Notes: a model not told the origin generated them from the letters alone. A stretch of DNA of 64,000 nt from Actinomycetes bacterium (GCA_021848365.1 JAJZUS010000001.1:124001-188000); one strand, 5' to 3'. Positions 40,619 through 49,398 are shown, numbered from the stretch's first letter. Numbers and translations: made by a program.

Positions 40619-41398
40619 TCAGGCGCCGAAGCGCCGCTCGCGGCGGGTGAAGTCGCGCAGGGCGCGCAGCAGGTCGATCTTGCGGAAGGCGGGCCAGTAC
40701 GGGTCGACGAAGGCGTACTCGGCGTAGGCCGACTGCCAGAGCAGGAAGCCCGACAGGCGCGACTCGCCGCTCGTGCGGATGACGAGGTCGGTGTCGGGAA
40801 GATCGGCGGCGTAGAGGTTGCGCGAGAGGCCCTCGGCGTCGATGCGCTCGGCGATCTCGTCGACGGGGACGCCCTGGGCGGCGAGGTCGCTCACGAGGGT
40901 TCGACAGGCGTCCACGATCTCCTGACGCCCGCCGTAGCAGAGGGCGATGTTCACCACGGTGCGAGGATCGCGCACCGCGGAGGTCCGGTCGACCGCCTCC
41001 TTCGCCGCCTGGGCGAGATCCGGTGGGAGGAGGTCGAGGCTCCCGCTCACCGTGAGGACGAAGCGCTGGCGGGCCGCCTGGACGGGCAGGCGGGCGAAGA
41101 GGCGGCGCAGGACGTCGAAGTACGGCTCGAGCTCCTCGGGGGGACGGCGCAGGTTCTCCGTCGAGAGGACCCAGGCCGTGACGGCACCGATCCCCAGCTC
41201 GACGCACCACTCGATCAGCTCCTCGAGCTTCGCCATGCCGGCCTCGTAGCTCGCTCGATACTCCCCGCCGACCTCCTCGCGCGCGAAGCGGCGGTGGCCG
41301 TCGAGGATGACCCCGACGTGGTGCGGCAGCGCGTCGGCCGGCAGACTGGCCTCGAGACGGCGCTCGTAGTAGCGATACAGCGACCGCGACAGGGCCAC
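40619..41398 (-). CDS. uppS: Isoprenyl (cis-prenyl) diphosphate synthase, UppS family
   Basis: 259 residues. Catalytic D33 in HVGVILDGHRRFAREE, WVLSTENLRRPPEEL, ALCYGGRQEIVDA, DLVIRTSGESRLSGFLLWQ and YAEYAFVDPYWPAFR cover all five conserved regions. Region I reads DGHRRF rather than the common DGN(G/R)RW. GTG 41398 follows AGGGGG; a TACCAT -10 at 41430-41435 would place transcription start just upstream, so the ATG at 41431 is not used. It makes the polyprenyl carrier lipid for wall synthesis or a shorter Z-prenyl product. Confidence 0.88.
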   Translation of the reverse strand: MALSRSLYRYYERRLEASLPADALPHHVGVILDGHRRFAREEVGGEYRASYEAGMAKLEELIEWCVELGIGAVTAWVLSTENLRRPPEELEPYFDVLRRLFARLPVQAARQRFVLTVSGSLDLLPPDLAQAAKEAVDRTSAVRDPRTVVNIALCYGGRQEIVDACRTLVSDLAAQGVPVDEIAERIDAEGLSRNLYAADLPDTDLVIRTSGESRLSGFLLWQSAYAEYAFVDPYWPAFRKIDLLRALRDFTRRERRFGA

Positions 41399-41460
41399 GC
41401 GTCCCCCTGGTGACGAGTCGAACGGCCCCATGGTACCGCCGCGACCCCGCTCGCTCTCGG

Positions 41461-42084
41461 TCAGTCCGCCCAGGTCCGGACCCCGATGAGCCGCCACATG
41501 AGGGCGTGCCAGGTGGCCCCGTCGATGTCGTAGCCGGTCGATCCCTCGAGGAGGACCTGGCCGACCACGGTGGCGGCGGTCAGGGCGATCCAGGCGCGCG
41601 GGTCGACGTCGGCCCGCAGCCACCCACGGGCCTGGGCCTCACGCAGGATGGCCTCGCGCTCGGCGAGCGCGGCGTCGTTCACCTCGGCGAGCCGGCGGCG
41701 CGCGCCCTCGTTGGTGCGCGAGTTGACCAGCCCGGCGACGAGCGACCACATCCGCTCGGTCGAACTGGGGTCCATGGTCGCCTGGTGGTAGTCGCGCAGC
41801 GCCTCGTAGAAGGCTCGCTCGTCGTCCGCCTCGAGGGCGGCCCGCCACCGCCGGGTCACGTCCCGGCGGCCGATGATGATCCGCTCGGCCTGGACCTCCT
41901 GGGCCTCGGTGACCAGCGCGTCGCGCGAGGTGAAGTAGTAGTAGATGGTCGGCACGCCCACGCTCGCCCGGCGCGCCACGTCGGAGACGCGCAGCCCGTC
42001 GCTGCCCACCTCGTCGATGAGGCTGACGGCGGACTCGAGAATGACCCGACGCGTGGAGGAGTCGTCCCGTGATCCTCGCGCCAT
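41461..42084 (-). CDS. TetR-family transcriptional regulator
   Basis: 207 residues. HTH: STRRVILESAVSLIDEVGSD, LRVSDVARRASVGVPTIYYY, FTSRDALVTEAQ. C-terminal helical domain MWSLVAGLVNSRTNEGARRR. ATG 42084 is preceded by GGGGAGGTGGGC. It lies between the NRAMP-like transporter gene (upstream, same strand, 48 bp) and uppS; regulation of the transporter is plausible but unproven. Confidence 0.85.
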   Translation of the reverse strand: MARGSRDDSSTRRVILESAVSLIDEVGSDGLRVSDVARRASVGVPTIYYYFTSRDALVTEAQEVQAERIIIGRRDVTRRWRAALEADDERAFYEALRDYHQATMDPSSTERMWSLVAGLVNSRTNEGARRRLAEVNDAALAEREAILREAQARGWLRADVDPRAWIALTAATVVGQVLLEGSTGYDIDGATWHALMWRLIGVRTWAD

Positions 42085-42131
42085 GCCCACCTCCCCGCTG
42101 ACCTGTCTAGCAATATCAGCGGGGTGTGACC

Positions 42132-43385
42132 CTACAGACCGGCGAGGAGGACTCCCGCGCCGACCAGGGCGAGGACCGTCACGAGGACCGCGGCCGACCG
42201 CAGCGCGGTCCGGCGCAGTCCCGTGGAGCGCCAGGGGTCGGGGAGCAGGCCCTCGAGCCGCACCACGGCGAGGAGAACGACCGGCAGGACGAGGGCGTTG
42301 AGGATCTCCACCGTGACCGAGAGGCCGACGAGGTTCCCCACCCCGACGACGACGAGGGCCGCGATGACGAGTCCGGCCCCCGCGACCGCGTGAAAGCCAC
42401 CGGCTCGCCGGGGGGCGTCGTTCAGGCTGTAGCGCCAGCCGAGCACCTCGGCGATGGCCCACGCCCCGGCGAGGGTCACCACCAGGGCCGCGACGACGGA
42501 GGCCCCGAGCATGCCGAGGCCGAAGAGGAGGTTGGCCTCGCCCCGACCGAGGGCCGGCGCGAGGGCCCCGGCGATGGCGTCGATGCTCCCGAGCGGACGC
42601 CCCGGGTCCGTCGCTCCCACGGTGGCGGCGGTCGCCACGACGACGCCGATCATGATCACCTGGGTGACGACGGCCCCGATCGCGGTGTCGAGGCGGGCGG
42701 CCCGCAGGGCGCGCGCCGTCGACAGCCCCCGGTACCCCTTGTCGATGACGGCCTGCTGCTGGTAGAAGACCATCCACGGCATGACGACGGCCCCGACGTT
42801 CGCGACGAGCAGCGTCAGATACGTGCTCGTGCCGACCGAGCTCCCCGCCGGTGGCGCGACCGGGATCCCGACGTGCTGGTGGACCCGGATCGCCGCGACG
42901 ACGAAGAAGACCTCCAGGGCGCCGATGGCCAGCCCCGTCGCCTCCACCCACCGGTAGCGCCCGAGCGTCACGACGGCGAGGAGGGCGACACCCACCACGC
43001 CGACGGAGACTCCGCGGGGCAGTCCGACGAGGGAGCCCACCCCGGCGATGCCGGCGAACTCGCTCACGAGGGCGCCACCCGCCGTGACGAGCAGGACGCC
43101 GGCGATCGCGAGGGCCGCCGGTCGTCCGAAGGCCCGTCGCACGAGGTCGCCGAGGCCGTCGCGCGTGACGATCCCGAGCCGCAGGGCGGCCTCCTGGACC
43201 ACGTAGAGGATGGGGACGAGGAGGATCTCGGGCAGCACCATCGCGTAGCGGGTGCGAGCCCCCGACTGCGCGGCCGTGACGACGCTGCCGGCGTCGGTGT
43301 CGGCCAGCATGACCATGAGGCCCGGTCCGAGCGCCACGGCCCAGCCCCAGCCGCGACGGGACCTCGGAGCGGGAGCCTCGGCCAC
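42132..43385 (-). CDS. NRAMP-related transporter with altered metal-binding motif
   Basis: 417 residues and about 11 transmembrane helices. TM1 reads ALGPGLMVMLADTDAGSVVTAAQSG. Canonical NRAMPs have DPGN at this point; here it is DTDAG. TM6 reads VANVGAVVMPWMVFYQQQAV, with MPW in place of MPH. Both sites line the substrate pocket, so Mn/Fe specificity should not be assumed; related proteins have been annotated as divalent metal or Mg-type carriers. GTG start 6 nt from TAGTAT (leaderless), divergent from mscS-like gene. Confidence 0.82.
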   Translation of the reverse strand: MAEAPAPRSRRGWGWAVALGPGLMVMLADTDAGSVVTAAQSGARTRYAMVLPEILLVPILYVVQEAALRLGIVTRDGLGDLVRRAFGRPAALAIAGVLLVTAGGALVSEFAGIAGVGSLVGLPRGVSVGVVGVALLAVVTLGRYRWVEATGLAIGALEVFFVVAAIRVHQHVGIPVAPPAGSSVGTSTYLTLLVANVGAVVMPWMVFYQQQAVIDKGYRGLSTARALRAARLDTAIGAVVTQVIMIGVVVATAATVGATDPGRPLGSIDAIAGALAPALGRGEANLLFGLGMLGASVVAALVVTLAGAWAIAEVLGWRYSLNDAPRRAGGFHAVAGAGLVIAALVVVGVGNLVGLSVTVEILNALVLPVVLLAVVRLEGLLPDPWRSTGLRRTALRSAAVLVTVLALVGAGVLLAGL

Positions 43386-43391
43386 GCCTCG

Positions 43392-43434
43392 ATACTACGG
43401 ACGACCCCGACCGCCCCTCCCTACCATGGGGGGC
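43392..43434. promoter_or_regulatory. Compact divergent leaderless promoters
   Basis: TAGTAT on the minus strand (43397-43392) sits 6 nt from the NRAMP-like GTG. TACCAT on the plus strand (43422-43427) sits 7 nt from the GTG of the mscS-like gene. The two -10 elements are only 24 bp apart, so the two promoters overlap and may compete. Confidence 0.5.
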
Positions 43435-44070
43435 GTGACGCGCGGCAACCCCCTCGAGCACCACCACCGCGTCGTGCGGGACTGGGCCGTGGGAGCCATC
43501 GCCGGACTGGTGTCGATGGCGGCCGTCGGCGTGGGGCGCCACCTCGCCCACACCCACGCGCGGGCCGCGTGGCTGACCGCCCTGGCGACCCTGGTGCTCG
43601 TCGTCGCCGGCGTCTACGCCGTGCGTCACCTGGCCCGCGCCGCCGGGCGCACGATCGGCCGCCGCACCTCCCTCGGGACCGGGGCAGCGGTGCGCCTGGT
43701 CATGACGGGTATCGGGGTCGTCGTCCTCGTCTTCGGCCTGCTCGGCGTCCTCGGGGTCTCGATCCAGCGACTCCTCATCGGCGCCGGCGTGACCGGGGTC
43801 ATCGTCGGCATCGCGGCTCAGCAGAGCCTGGCCAACGTCTTCGCCGCGATCGTCCTACTCTTCGCGCGCCCCTTCGTCGTCGGCGAGCGGATCCGCATCC
43901 GGTCGGGCGTGCTCGGCGTGCTCGACGTCACCGTGCTCGGCGCGGGCCTGACCTACGTGACCGTCCGCACGGACGACGGGATCCTCAAGGTCCCGAACTC
44001 GGTCATGCTCGCCTCGGGCATCGGCCGCCCCGACGCACCACCTCCCCCGCCGGGCGAACCCGGGGCCTAG
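43435..44070 (+). CDS. Small-conductance mechanosensitive channel (MscS family)
   Basis: About 211 residues with three to four helices. The pore-lining helix reads LLIGAGVTGVIVGIAAQQSL followed by ANVFAAIVLLFARPFVVGERI, the MscS signature. A short beta domain of about 55 residues (GVLGVLDVTVLGAGLTYVTV) and KVPNSVML follow; the large MscS cytoplasmic cage is truncated to a Pro-rich tail. ATG 43426 overlaps the -10, so GTG 43435 is taken. Stop overlaps the convergent GH114-like gene by 4 bp. Confidence 0.82.
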   Translation: MTRGNPLEHHHRVVRDWAVGAIAGLVSMAAVGVGRHLAHTHARAAWLTALATLVLVVAGVYAVRHLARAAGRTIGRRTSLGTGAAVRLVMTGIGVVVLVFGLLGVLGVSIQRLLIGAGVTGVIVGIAAQQSLANVFAAIVLLFARPFVVGERIRIRSGVLGVLDVTVLGAGLTYVTVRTDDGILKVPNSVMLASGIGRPDAPPPPPGEPGA

Positions 44071-44930
44071 GGACGACAGGGTCGCCAGGGCGTGGCCCGT
44101 AGGGCGAGGGCCTTGCCGACGGCGCTCACGCCGGCGGCTCGCGCGATCGCGCAGTACCGGGCGGGACTGCCCGAGTACTCGACGTCGTAGACGGCCTTGT
44201 GGGCCCGCACGAACGGGGCCAGCGCGGCGCAGAACCGCTGCGCCGCGCAGCTCTCGTCGATCGCGAAGTCGAAGGCGGGCTCGAGCGACGCCACCTGCGC
44301 GTCGTCGTTCTTGAGGCCGGCCGCCAGGTGGTCGCGGTGGGCGAGGCCGGCGAGGAGGCGATCGTAGCGGAGCTGATCGGCCGCGGTGATGGCGAACCCG
44401 GTGGCGTTCGCGTAGCCGTCGACGTTGTCGAACTCCACCGCGTCGAATCGCGCCGCCCGGCAGCGCGCGACGCGCGCCGCCATGATCGGCACCAGCTGGG
44501 AGATCCGCCGGACGTCGAGCCACCGCTCCCCCGGCCACCCGTTCGGTCGCCCGAGCACGTCGGTGGGGAACCGGTGCGCGTCGGGACGCCAGCTCTCCCA
44601 CGTGCCGGCGTCGACGTAGCAGACGGCGTAGCCGCCCGCGGCGTGGATGGCCCTCACGGCCCGGACGTTCGGCGTCACGCCGTCGGGTCCGTAGAGGTCG
44701 ACGTCGAGGACGCGCGCCCGGGCGCACCCGGGCCACCCGGGAGCGCAGAGCCCGACGTCGACGCCGCCCGGGCCCGTCGCACCGGTCTGCAGCTGGTACT
44801 GGAAGAGGGCCCCGACGGGCGGGCCCTCGATCGTCGTGCTCGCGGCCGAGCCGCGCGGCGTCGCGGCGACGAGGGTCCCGGCCGCGACGAGGGCGAGCGC
44901 GGCGAGCGCCCTACGGGCCGGGCGTCCCAT
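44067..44930 (-). CDS. Secreted GH114-like (endo-alpha-1,4-polygalactosaminidase) protein
   Basis: 287 residues with signal peptide RRALAALALVAAGTLVAATP. TIM-barrel-like text: FQYQLQTG, VLDVDLYGPDGVTPNVRAVR, AVCYVDAGTWESWRPD, GERWLDVRRI, FDAVEFDNVDGYAN, GLKNDDAQ and DFAIDESCAAQRFCA. The Asp/Glu at strand ends (DAG, EFDN, ESC) are as in family GH114. Predicted to cleave galactosaminogalactan-like polymers outside the cell. ATG lies within the 3' end of the LCP gene (20-bp overlap), so they form one operon. Confidence 0.8.
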   Translation of the reverse strand: MGRPARRALAALALVAAGTLVAATPRGSAASTTIEGPPVGALFQYQLQTGATGPGGVDVGLCAPGWPGCARARVLDVDLYGPDGVTPNVRAVRAIHAAGGYAVCYVDAGTWESWRPDAHRFPTDVLGRPNGWPGERWLDVRRISQLVPIMAARVARCRAARFDAVEFDNVDGYANATGFAITAADQLRYDRLLAGLAHRDHLAAGLKNDDAQVASLEPAFDFAIDESCAAQRFCAALAPFVRAHKAVYDVEYSGSPARYCAIARAAGVSAVGKALALRATPWRPCRP

Positions 44931-46539
44931 TCGGGCCGCACGAGCGCGGGTCCCAGGGCTGGAGCGCCATCGAGACCGACGTGGGGGCCGACAGGGACGG
45001 GTCCTGCTTCACCAGGGTGGGGTCGTAGGCGCCCGCGGTGGTCGTCGTGGTGGTGGCGGTGGTCGTCGTCGGCGTACTCGCGGCGGGGGGGCGGGTCGTC
45101 GTCGTCCCGTGGGTCGTCGCGGCGGGGGTGCCCGCGTGAGCGACGGGCAGCACCGCGAGGTCCGATCCCGCGACCACGGTCACCGTCGCGCCGCCCATCG
45201 TCGGGCCGAGCGCCATCACGGCCGGACCGGCCAGTCGGTGCAGGACCGTCTCGGCGGCCCCGATCGACGCCGCGCTCATGCTCGAGTGGTAGACCATCGT
45301 CTCCTCGCGCGTCCCCGTCGGCGGCACCGAGCCGACGGCCGTCACGCGGAAGCCCTGGGTCCGCAGCGCCGCGGCGATCGTCGGACCCTGGGTCGTGACG
45401 CCGGTGCCCCCGTAGACCGAGACCGTGACGGCGGGCGGCGCGGGCAGTGGCGTGCCGTTCAGGGTGTTCGTCGCGGGCGAGATCTGGAGGAACTGGTCGA
45501 TGACGGAGGAGACGTCCGGCCCGATGGGGAACTCGATGTCGCCGTAGTAGTAGCCCTGGTACAGATAGCTGCCCGTCTGGACCAGCACGACCGGGATCGT
45601 CATCTGCGGCACCGACGAGATCGACACCCCCGAGAAGGTGCTCGCCAGGTTCAGCATGTCGCTCAGCGAGAAGGCCGAGTCCACCTGGAGGTTCGGGGCG
45701 ACCGCCGTCGCGAGGCGCTGGTCGGTGACCGGGTTGCCGAGTCCCTTCGCCTTGAGGGCCGCCGCGACCACGCGCAGGAACTCGTGGTCGCGGCGGATCC
45801 GCGCGAGGTCGCTCAGCCCCTCCTGGGGCCACGTGTGCGGGTTCGGGCCGTCACCGGGGTAGCGGATCTGCAGGTGGCGCGCCCGCACCACCTGCAGGGC
45901 GTGGTAGCCGTCGAGGTGGATGCAGCCGGTGTGGGTGATGTTGAGCCCCGAGTAGGCGTCGAAGACCTCCATGGGGAAGTACATGTTGATCCCGCCGAGG
46001 GCGTCGACCACGCTGGCGAAGGTGTCGAAGTTGAGCTCGATGAAGTGGTTGATCGGAATCCCGAAGTCGTTCTGGATCGCCGAGACCAGCTGGCTCGGTC
46101 CCTGGTAGAGGGCGGCGTCGATCTTGTTGGCGCCCGTGGTGCGCGCGTTGGGCACGAACACGTCGCGCGGGATCGAGAGGAGCGTCACGGCCTTGGTCGT
46201 GAAGTTGAGGTGCACGATCATCACGACGTCGGAGTTGACCCCGGTGACGCCCTGGGAGCACAGCCCGTAGGCCGCGTTCTGGACCTTGAGCGCGCAGCGC
46301 GAGGTCGAGCCGACGAGCAGGATGTTCTCGGTGGAGTTGTAGCGCACCGCCTCGTTCTTCACGACCACGCGGTGCACCAGGTGGTTGAGGTAGACGTAGT
46401 CCCCCACGACCGCCCCCGCGACGAGGACGACCAGCGACAGCACGACGACCAGGGCGATTTTCCACCGCTTTCGACGCACGGGTCGGCGGTGGCGCGCGCC
46501 GCGGGCGCGTCCGATCGGCTCGGGGCTCGGCGACGTCAC
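44911..46539 (-). CDS. LytR-CpsA-Psr (LCP) family wall-polymer ligase with LytR_C domain
   Basis: 542 residues. A cytoplasmic basic start and one TM helix (WKIALVVVLSLVVLVAGAVV) precede the LCP domain at about 75-310 with VMIVHLNFTTKAVTLLSIPR, DVFVPN, NKIDAALYQGP, LNFDTFASVVDALGG and RARHLQIRYPGDG. A LytR_C domain lies at about 375-460, then a Thr-rich tail. It transfers polyprenyl-linked glycopolymers to the wall. GTG start 6 nt from TAGCGT (leaderless). Co-transcribed with the GH114-like gene. Confidence 0.87.
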   Translation of the reverse strand: MTSPSPEPIGRARGARHRRPVRRKRWKIALVVVLSLVVLVAGAVVGDYVYLNHLVHRVVVKNEAVRYNSTENILLVGSTSRCALKVQNAAYGLCSQGVTGVNSDVVMIVHLNFTTKAVTLLSIPRDVFVPNARTTGANKIDAALYQGPSQLVSAIQNDFGIPINHFIELNFDTFASVVDALGGINMYFPMEVFDAYSGLNITHTGCIHLDGYHALQVVRARHLQIRYPGDGPNPHTWPQEGLSDLARIRRDHEFLRVVAAALKAKGLGNPVTDQRLATAVAPNLQVDSAFSLSDMLNLASTFSGVSISSVPQMTIPVVLVQTGSYLYQGYYYGDIEFPIGPDVSSVIDQFLQISPATNTLNGTPLPAPPAVTVSVYGGTGVTTQGPTIAAALRTQGFRVTAVGSVPPTGTREETMVYHSSMSAASIGAAETVLHRLAGPAVMALGPTMGGATVTVVAGSDLAVLPVAHAGTPAATTHGTTTTRPPAASTPTTTTATTTTTTAGAYDPTLVKQDPSLSAPTSVSMALQPWDPRSCGPNGTPGP

Positions 46540-46615
46540 CGCGCCACGCTACCCCCCGAGAACCGGTACGGGGTTGGCGGTCTCGACGAACCCGACCGGT
46601 CGTACACTTCTACGG

Positions 46616-48073
46616 GTGACGCCCCCCCGCCCCCTCTCGCGCCCCGGCCGACTCCTCGCGACCCTGGTCGCCGCGGGCGCCCTGGCTCTCCTGCCGGCGA
46701 CCACCGGTGACGCCGCCGCCACCTGGACCGTCCAGCGCGTGGTGCTGCCGAGTGGGGGAGCCTCGATCCCCCAGGGGTACCTGCCCACCCTCGCCTGTCC
46801 GACGACGACCGACTGCGTGGCGGCGGGCACCTACGCCACGACCTCGGGCGTGATCCGCGGGCTCATCACCAGTGAGACGCAGGGCCACTGGTCGTCGCGC
46901 GCGATCCCCCTGCCGAGCAACGCGGCGAGCGCGCCGGGGGTCACCCCCTACCAGGTCGCCTGCGCCACCGCGGGCAACTGCGCCATCGTCGGCTCCTACC
47001 AGGACACCCAGGGCGACACCCTCCCCTTCGCGGCCCGCGAGTCGGGCGGCGTGTGGTCGGCCGCGGCGCTGAGCCTCCCCGCCGACGCCCTCGGCGCCGG
47101 ACAGAACGGCCAGGCCCGCGCCGTCGCGTGCCCCACTGCCGCGACGTGCGTCGTCGTGGGCACCTACCTCTCCGCCGCCGCGAACGCTCCGGCCGAGGCC
47201 TTCGTGGAGACCAGCACGGCGTCGGGCTGGTCCGCGGCCCAGACCGTGACCCTGCCCGCGGGCGCCGCCGGCATGCCGGGGGCGATGGTGAACCAGATCG
47301 CCTGCACCGGTGCCGGCACGTGCCTCGCCTCGGGCGTCTACTTGGACCAGGACAACGTGCAGCACGTCTTCACGGTCACTGAGACCGGGGGCCGGTGGGC
47401 GACGGCGACCACCCTCACCCCGCCGGCCAACGCGAGTCTCTACGCGCACGTCACGGTGGGCGGCGTCGCTTGCGTCGCGTCCGCCTGCACCGTGATCGGG
47501 ACCTACCTCGACCACGCCGGCCACGTCGAGCCGTTCGCGGCCACCGAGGCGGGCGGGACGTGGTCGCCGGCGGTCGAGCTCGCCCTGCCGGCCGGAGCGG
47601 CGGCCAACCCCCGGACGCTCGACTACGGGTACGTGGGACTCGCCTGCCCCGCGGTGGGCTCGTGCGTCACGGGCGGGCAGTACGTCGACGCCCGCGGCCG
47701 CTACCAGGGCTTCCTCGTGAGCCAGGCCGGCGGGACCTGGGGCCGGGCCGTCACCATGCCGCTGCCGGCCGGCGCGACGTCGGCCGGGCACAACGGCGGC
47801 GTCGTCGCCTTCACCTGCATCCGCGCCGGCGAGTGCCGCGCCGGCGCGGCCTACCTCGACGCGCAGGGCCACTACCAGGCCATGGTCGTAAGTCTCACGC
47901 AGGGCGCCTGGCGGACGGGGACCCCCCTCACCCTCCCGGGCGGGGCGGGCACGGTCGGTGTCGACGGCGGGGTCTACGCCCTGGTCTGCCGCTCGAACGG
48001 CGTCTGCACCGCCGCGGGGAGCTACCAGTCGTCGGCCACCGCCTACCAGGGTTTCATCGCCACCGGCAGCTGA
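46616..48073 (+). CDS. Secreted protein of eight Cys-paired repeats (propeller-like)
   Basis: 485 residues. Signal LLATLVAAGALALLPATTG, then eight repeats of about 53 residues. Each unit starts with a core like LACPTTTDCVAAGTY (two cysteines 6-7 apart) and ends in a W-containing strand and LPAGA-type turn. Unit starts are near residues 60, 108, 155, 205, 255, 303, 355 and 405. The pattern suggests an eight-bladed beta-propeller closed by intra-blade disulfides. GTG 46616 lies 7 nt after TACACT (leaderless). Family not recognised; function unknown. Confidence 0.75.
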   Translation: MTPPRPLSRPGRLLATLVAAGALALLPATTGDAAATWTVQRVVLPSGGASIPQGYLPTLACPTTTDCVAAGTYATTSGVIRGLITSETQGHWSSRAIPLPSNAASAPGVTPYQVACATAGNCAIVGSYQDTQGDTLPFAARESGGVWSAAALSLPADALGAGQNGQARAVACPTAATCVVVGTYLSAAANAPAEAFVETSTASGWSAAQTVTLPAGAAGMPGAMVNQIACTGAGTCLASGVYLDQDNVQHVFTVTETGGRWATATTLTPPANASLYAHVTVGGVACVASACTVIGTYLDHAGHVEPFAATEAGGTWSPAVELALPAGAAANPRTLDYGYVGLACPAVGSCVTGGQYVDARGRYQGFLVSQAGGTWGRAVTMPLPAGATSAGHNGGVVAFTCIRAGECRAGAAYLDAQGHYQAMVVSLTQGAWRTGTPLTLPGGAGTVGVDGGVYALVCRSNGVCTAAGSYQSSATAYQGFIATGS

Positions 48074-48149
48074 CAAGATTCACTCCGCGACAACGTCGCG
48101 ATCGCGGGACTTTCACGTTCCGATAACCCGCCCTCCGTACCGTGACGAC

Positions 48150-48227
48150 GTGGCTCGCCGCGTCGATCGCTCTCCCTCGACCCCTGCGCGTGCGGCCACA
48201 CCACGCCCCCGGGGGGCCGCGTCGTGA
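48150..48227 (+). CDS. Candidate leaderless 25-residue leader ORF before response regulator
   Basis: GTG 48150 lies 6 nt after TACCGT (48138-48143), the same spacing as at other leaderless genes here. The frame encodes 25 residues rich in Arg, Pro and Ala and ends at TGA 48225-48227, which overlaps the GTG of the response regulator (GTGA). If transcribed from this -10, ribosomes must translate this mini-ORF to reach the regulator by coupling. No similarity recognised. Confidence 0.45.
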   Translation: MARRVDRSPSTPARAATPRPRGAAS

Positions 48228-48916
48228 TCGACGCCGACCCCCGTCCCGTCGTCCTCGTCGTGGAGGACGAGGTCGGCTACCAGGAGGCCCTCCACGTCGG
48301 GCTGACCGTGGAGGGATTCGCGGTCGTGGGCGCCGAGACCATCGGTGCCGCGCGAGAGCTCCTGCCCCGGACGCGTCCGAGCCTGGTCCTGCTCGACGTG
48401 ATGCTTCCCGACGGCTCGGGGATCGACTACTGCCGCGAGATCCACGAGACGACGCGCACGCCGGTCATCATGGTCTCGGCGCGCTCCAGCGAGGTGGACG
48501 TCGTCCTCGGCCTCGAGATCGGGGCGGCCGACTACGTCACCAAGCCCTACCGACTGCGTGAGCTGGTGGCCCGCATGCGCGCCGTCCTGCGTCGACCCCA
48601 GGTCGGCCCCGGTGACGAACGCGTCGTGCTCGGTGACCTCGTGATCGACCTCGTCCGTCGCACCGTGACCCGCGGCGGCGTCCCCGTCGAGCTGAGCCGC
48701 AAGGAGTTCGACCTCCTCGCCCTCTTCTCGAGCCACCTCGGCCAGGTCGTCACGCGCGAGCAGTGCCTCGACGCCCTCTGGTGGGGGCTCGACCTCGCCG
48801 ACAGCCGCACCCTCGACACCCACGTCAAGCGCCTGCGCGCGAAGCTCGAGGTGGACCCCCCGCGGCCCCGACACCTGATCACGGTCAGGGGCGTGGGATT
48901 CCGGCTCGACCCGTGA
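48224..48916 (+). CDS. OmpR/PhoB-family response regulator, orphan
   Basis: 230 residues. Receiver domain with acidic pocket VVEDE, phospho-acceptor D58 (LVLLDVMLPDGSG), Ser in MVSARSS and K107 (YVTKPYRLREL). The C-terminal winged helix contains LSRKEFDLLALFSSHLGQVV, TLDTHVKRLRAKLE and ITVRGVGFRLDP. No histidine kinase gene is nearby. GTG start, overlapping the mini-ORF stop. Confidence 0.9.
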   Translation: MIDADPRPVVLVVEDEVGYQEALHVGLTVEGFAVVGAETIGAARELLPRTRPSLVLLDVMLPDGSGIDYCREIHETTRTPVIMVSARSSEVDVVLGLEIGAADYVTKPYRLRELVARMRAVLRRPQVGPGDERVVLGDLVIDLVRRTVTRGGVPVELSRKEFDLLALFSSHLGQVVTREQCLDALWWGLDLADSRTLDTHVKRLRAKLEVDPPRPRHLITVRGVGFRLDP

Positions 48917-48948
48917 GCGGGTGGCGACACGGCCGGTAGGGTCACGTC

Positions 48949-49398
48949 GTGCTCCAGATCGGCGACCTCGCCCCCGACTTCTCCCTCCCGGACCAGGACG
49001 GCACGACCCGGACGCTGTCGACGCTGCTCGCCGACGGCCCCGTCGTCCTCTTCTTCTACCCGGCGGCCATGACGCGCGGCTGCACCAAGGAGAGTTGCCA
49101 CTTCCGGGACCTCGGTGCGGAGTTCGCGGCCGTCGGAGCCCAGCGCGTGGGCATCTCGATGGACGCGGTCGCCCGACAGTCCCAGTTCGCTCGCGAGAAC
49201 GGCTTCGACTACCCCCTCCTCTCGGACGAGAGCGGTGAGGTGGCCCGCCTCTACGGCGTCAAGCGCAAGCTCGACGCCCTGCGGGTCAAGCGCAGTACCT
49301 TCGTGATCGACCCCGACCGACGGGTCCGGGCGGTCGTCGCGAGTGAGATCGACATGAACGTCCACGCCGAGCGGGCCCTCGCCGCCCTGCGCGGCTAG
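48949..49398 (+). CDS. Peroxiredoxin, BCP/PrxQ type
   Basis: 149 residues. Peroxidatic C45 and resolving C50 in FFYPAAMTRGCTKESC, the CxxxxC arrangement of Bcp/PrxQ. DFSLPDQDG at the start and VKRSTFVIDPDRRVRAVV towards the end. It reduces hydroperoxides at the expense of thioredoxin. GTG 48949 lies 6 nt after TAGGGT, so leaderless and probably independent of the response regulator upstream. Confidence 0.9.
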   Translation: MLQIGDLAPDFSLPDQDGTTRTLSTLLADGPVVLFFYPAAMTRGCTKESCHFRDLGAEFAAVGAQRVGISMDAVARQSQFARENGFDYPLLSDESGEVARLYGVKRKLDALRVKRSTFVIDPDRRVRAVVASEIDMNVHAERALAALRG

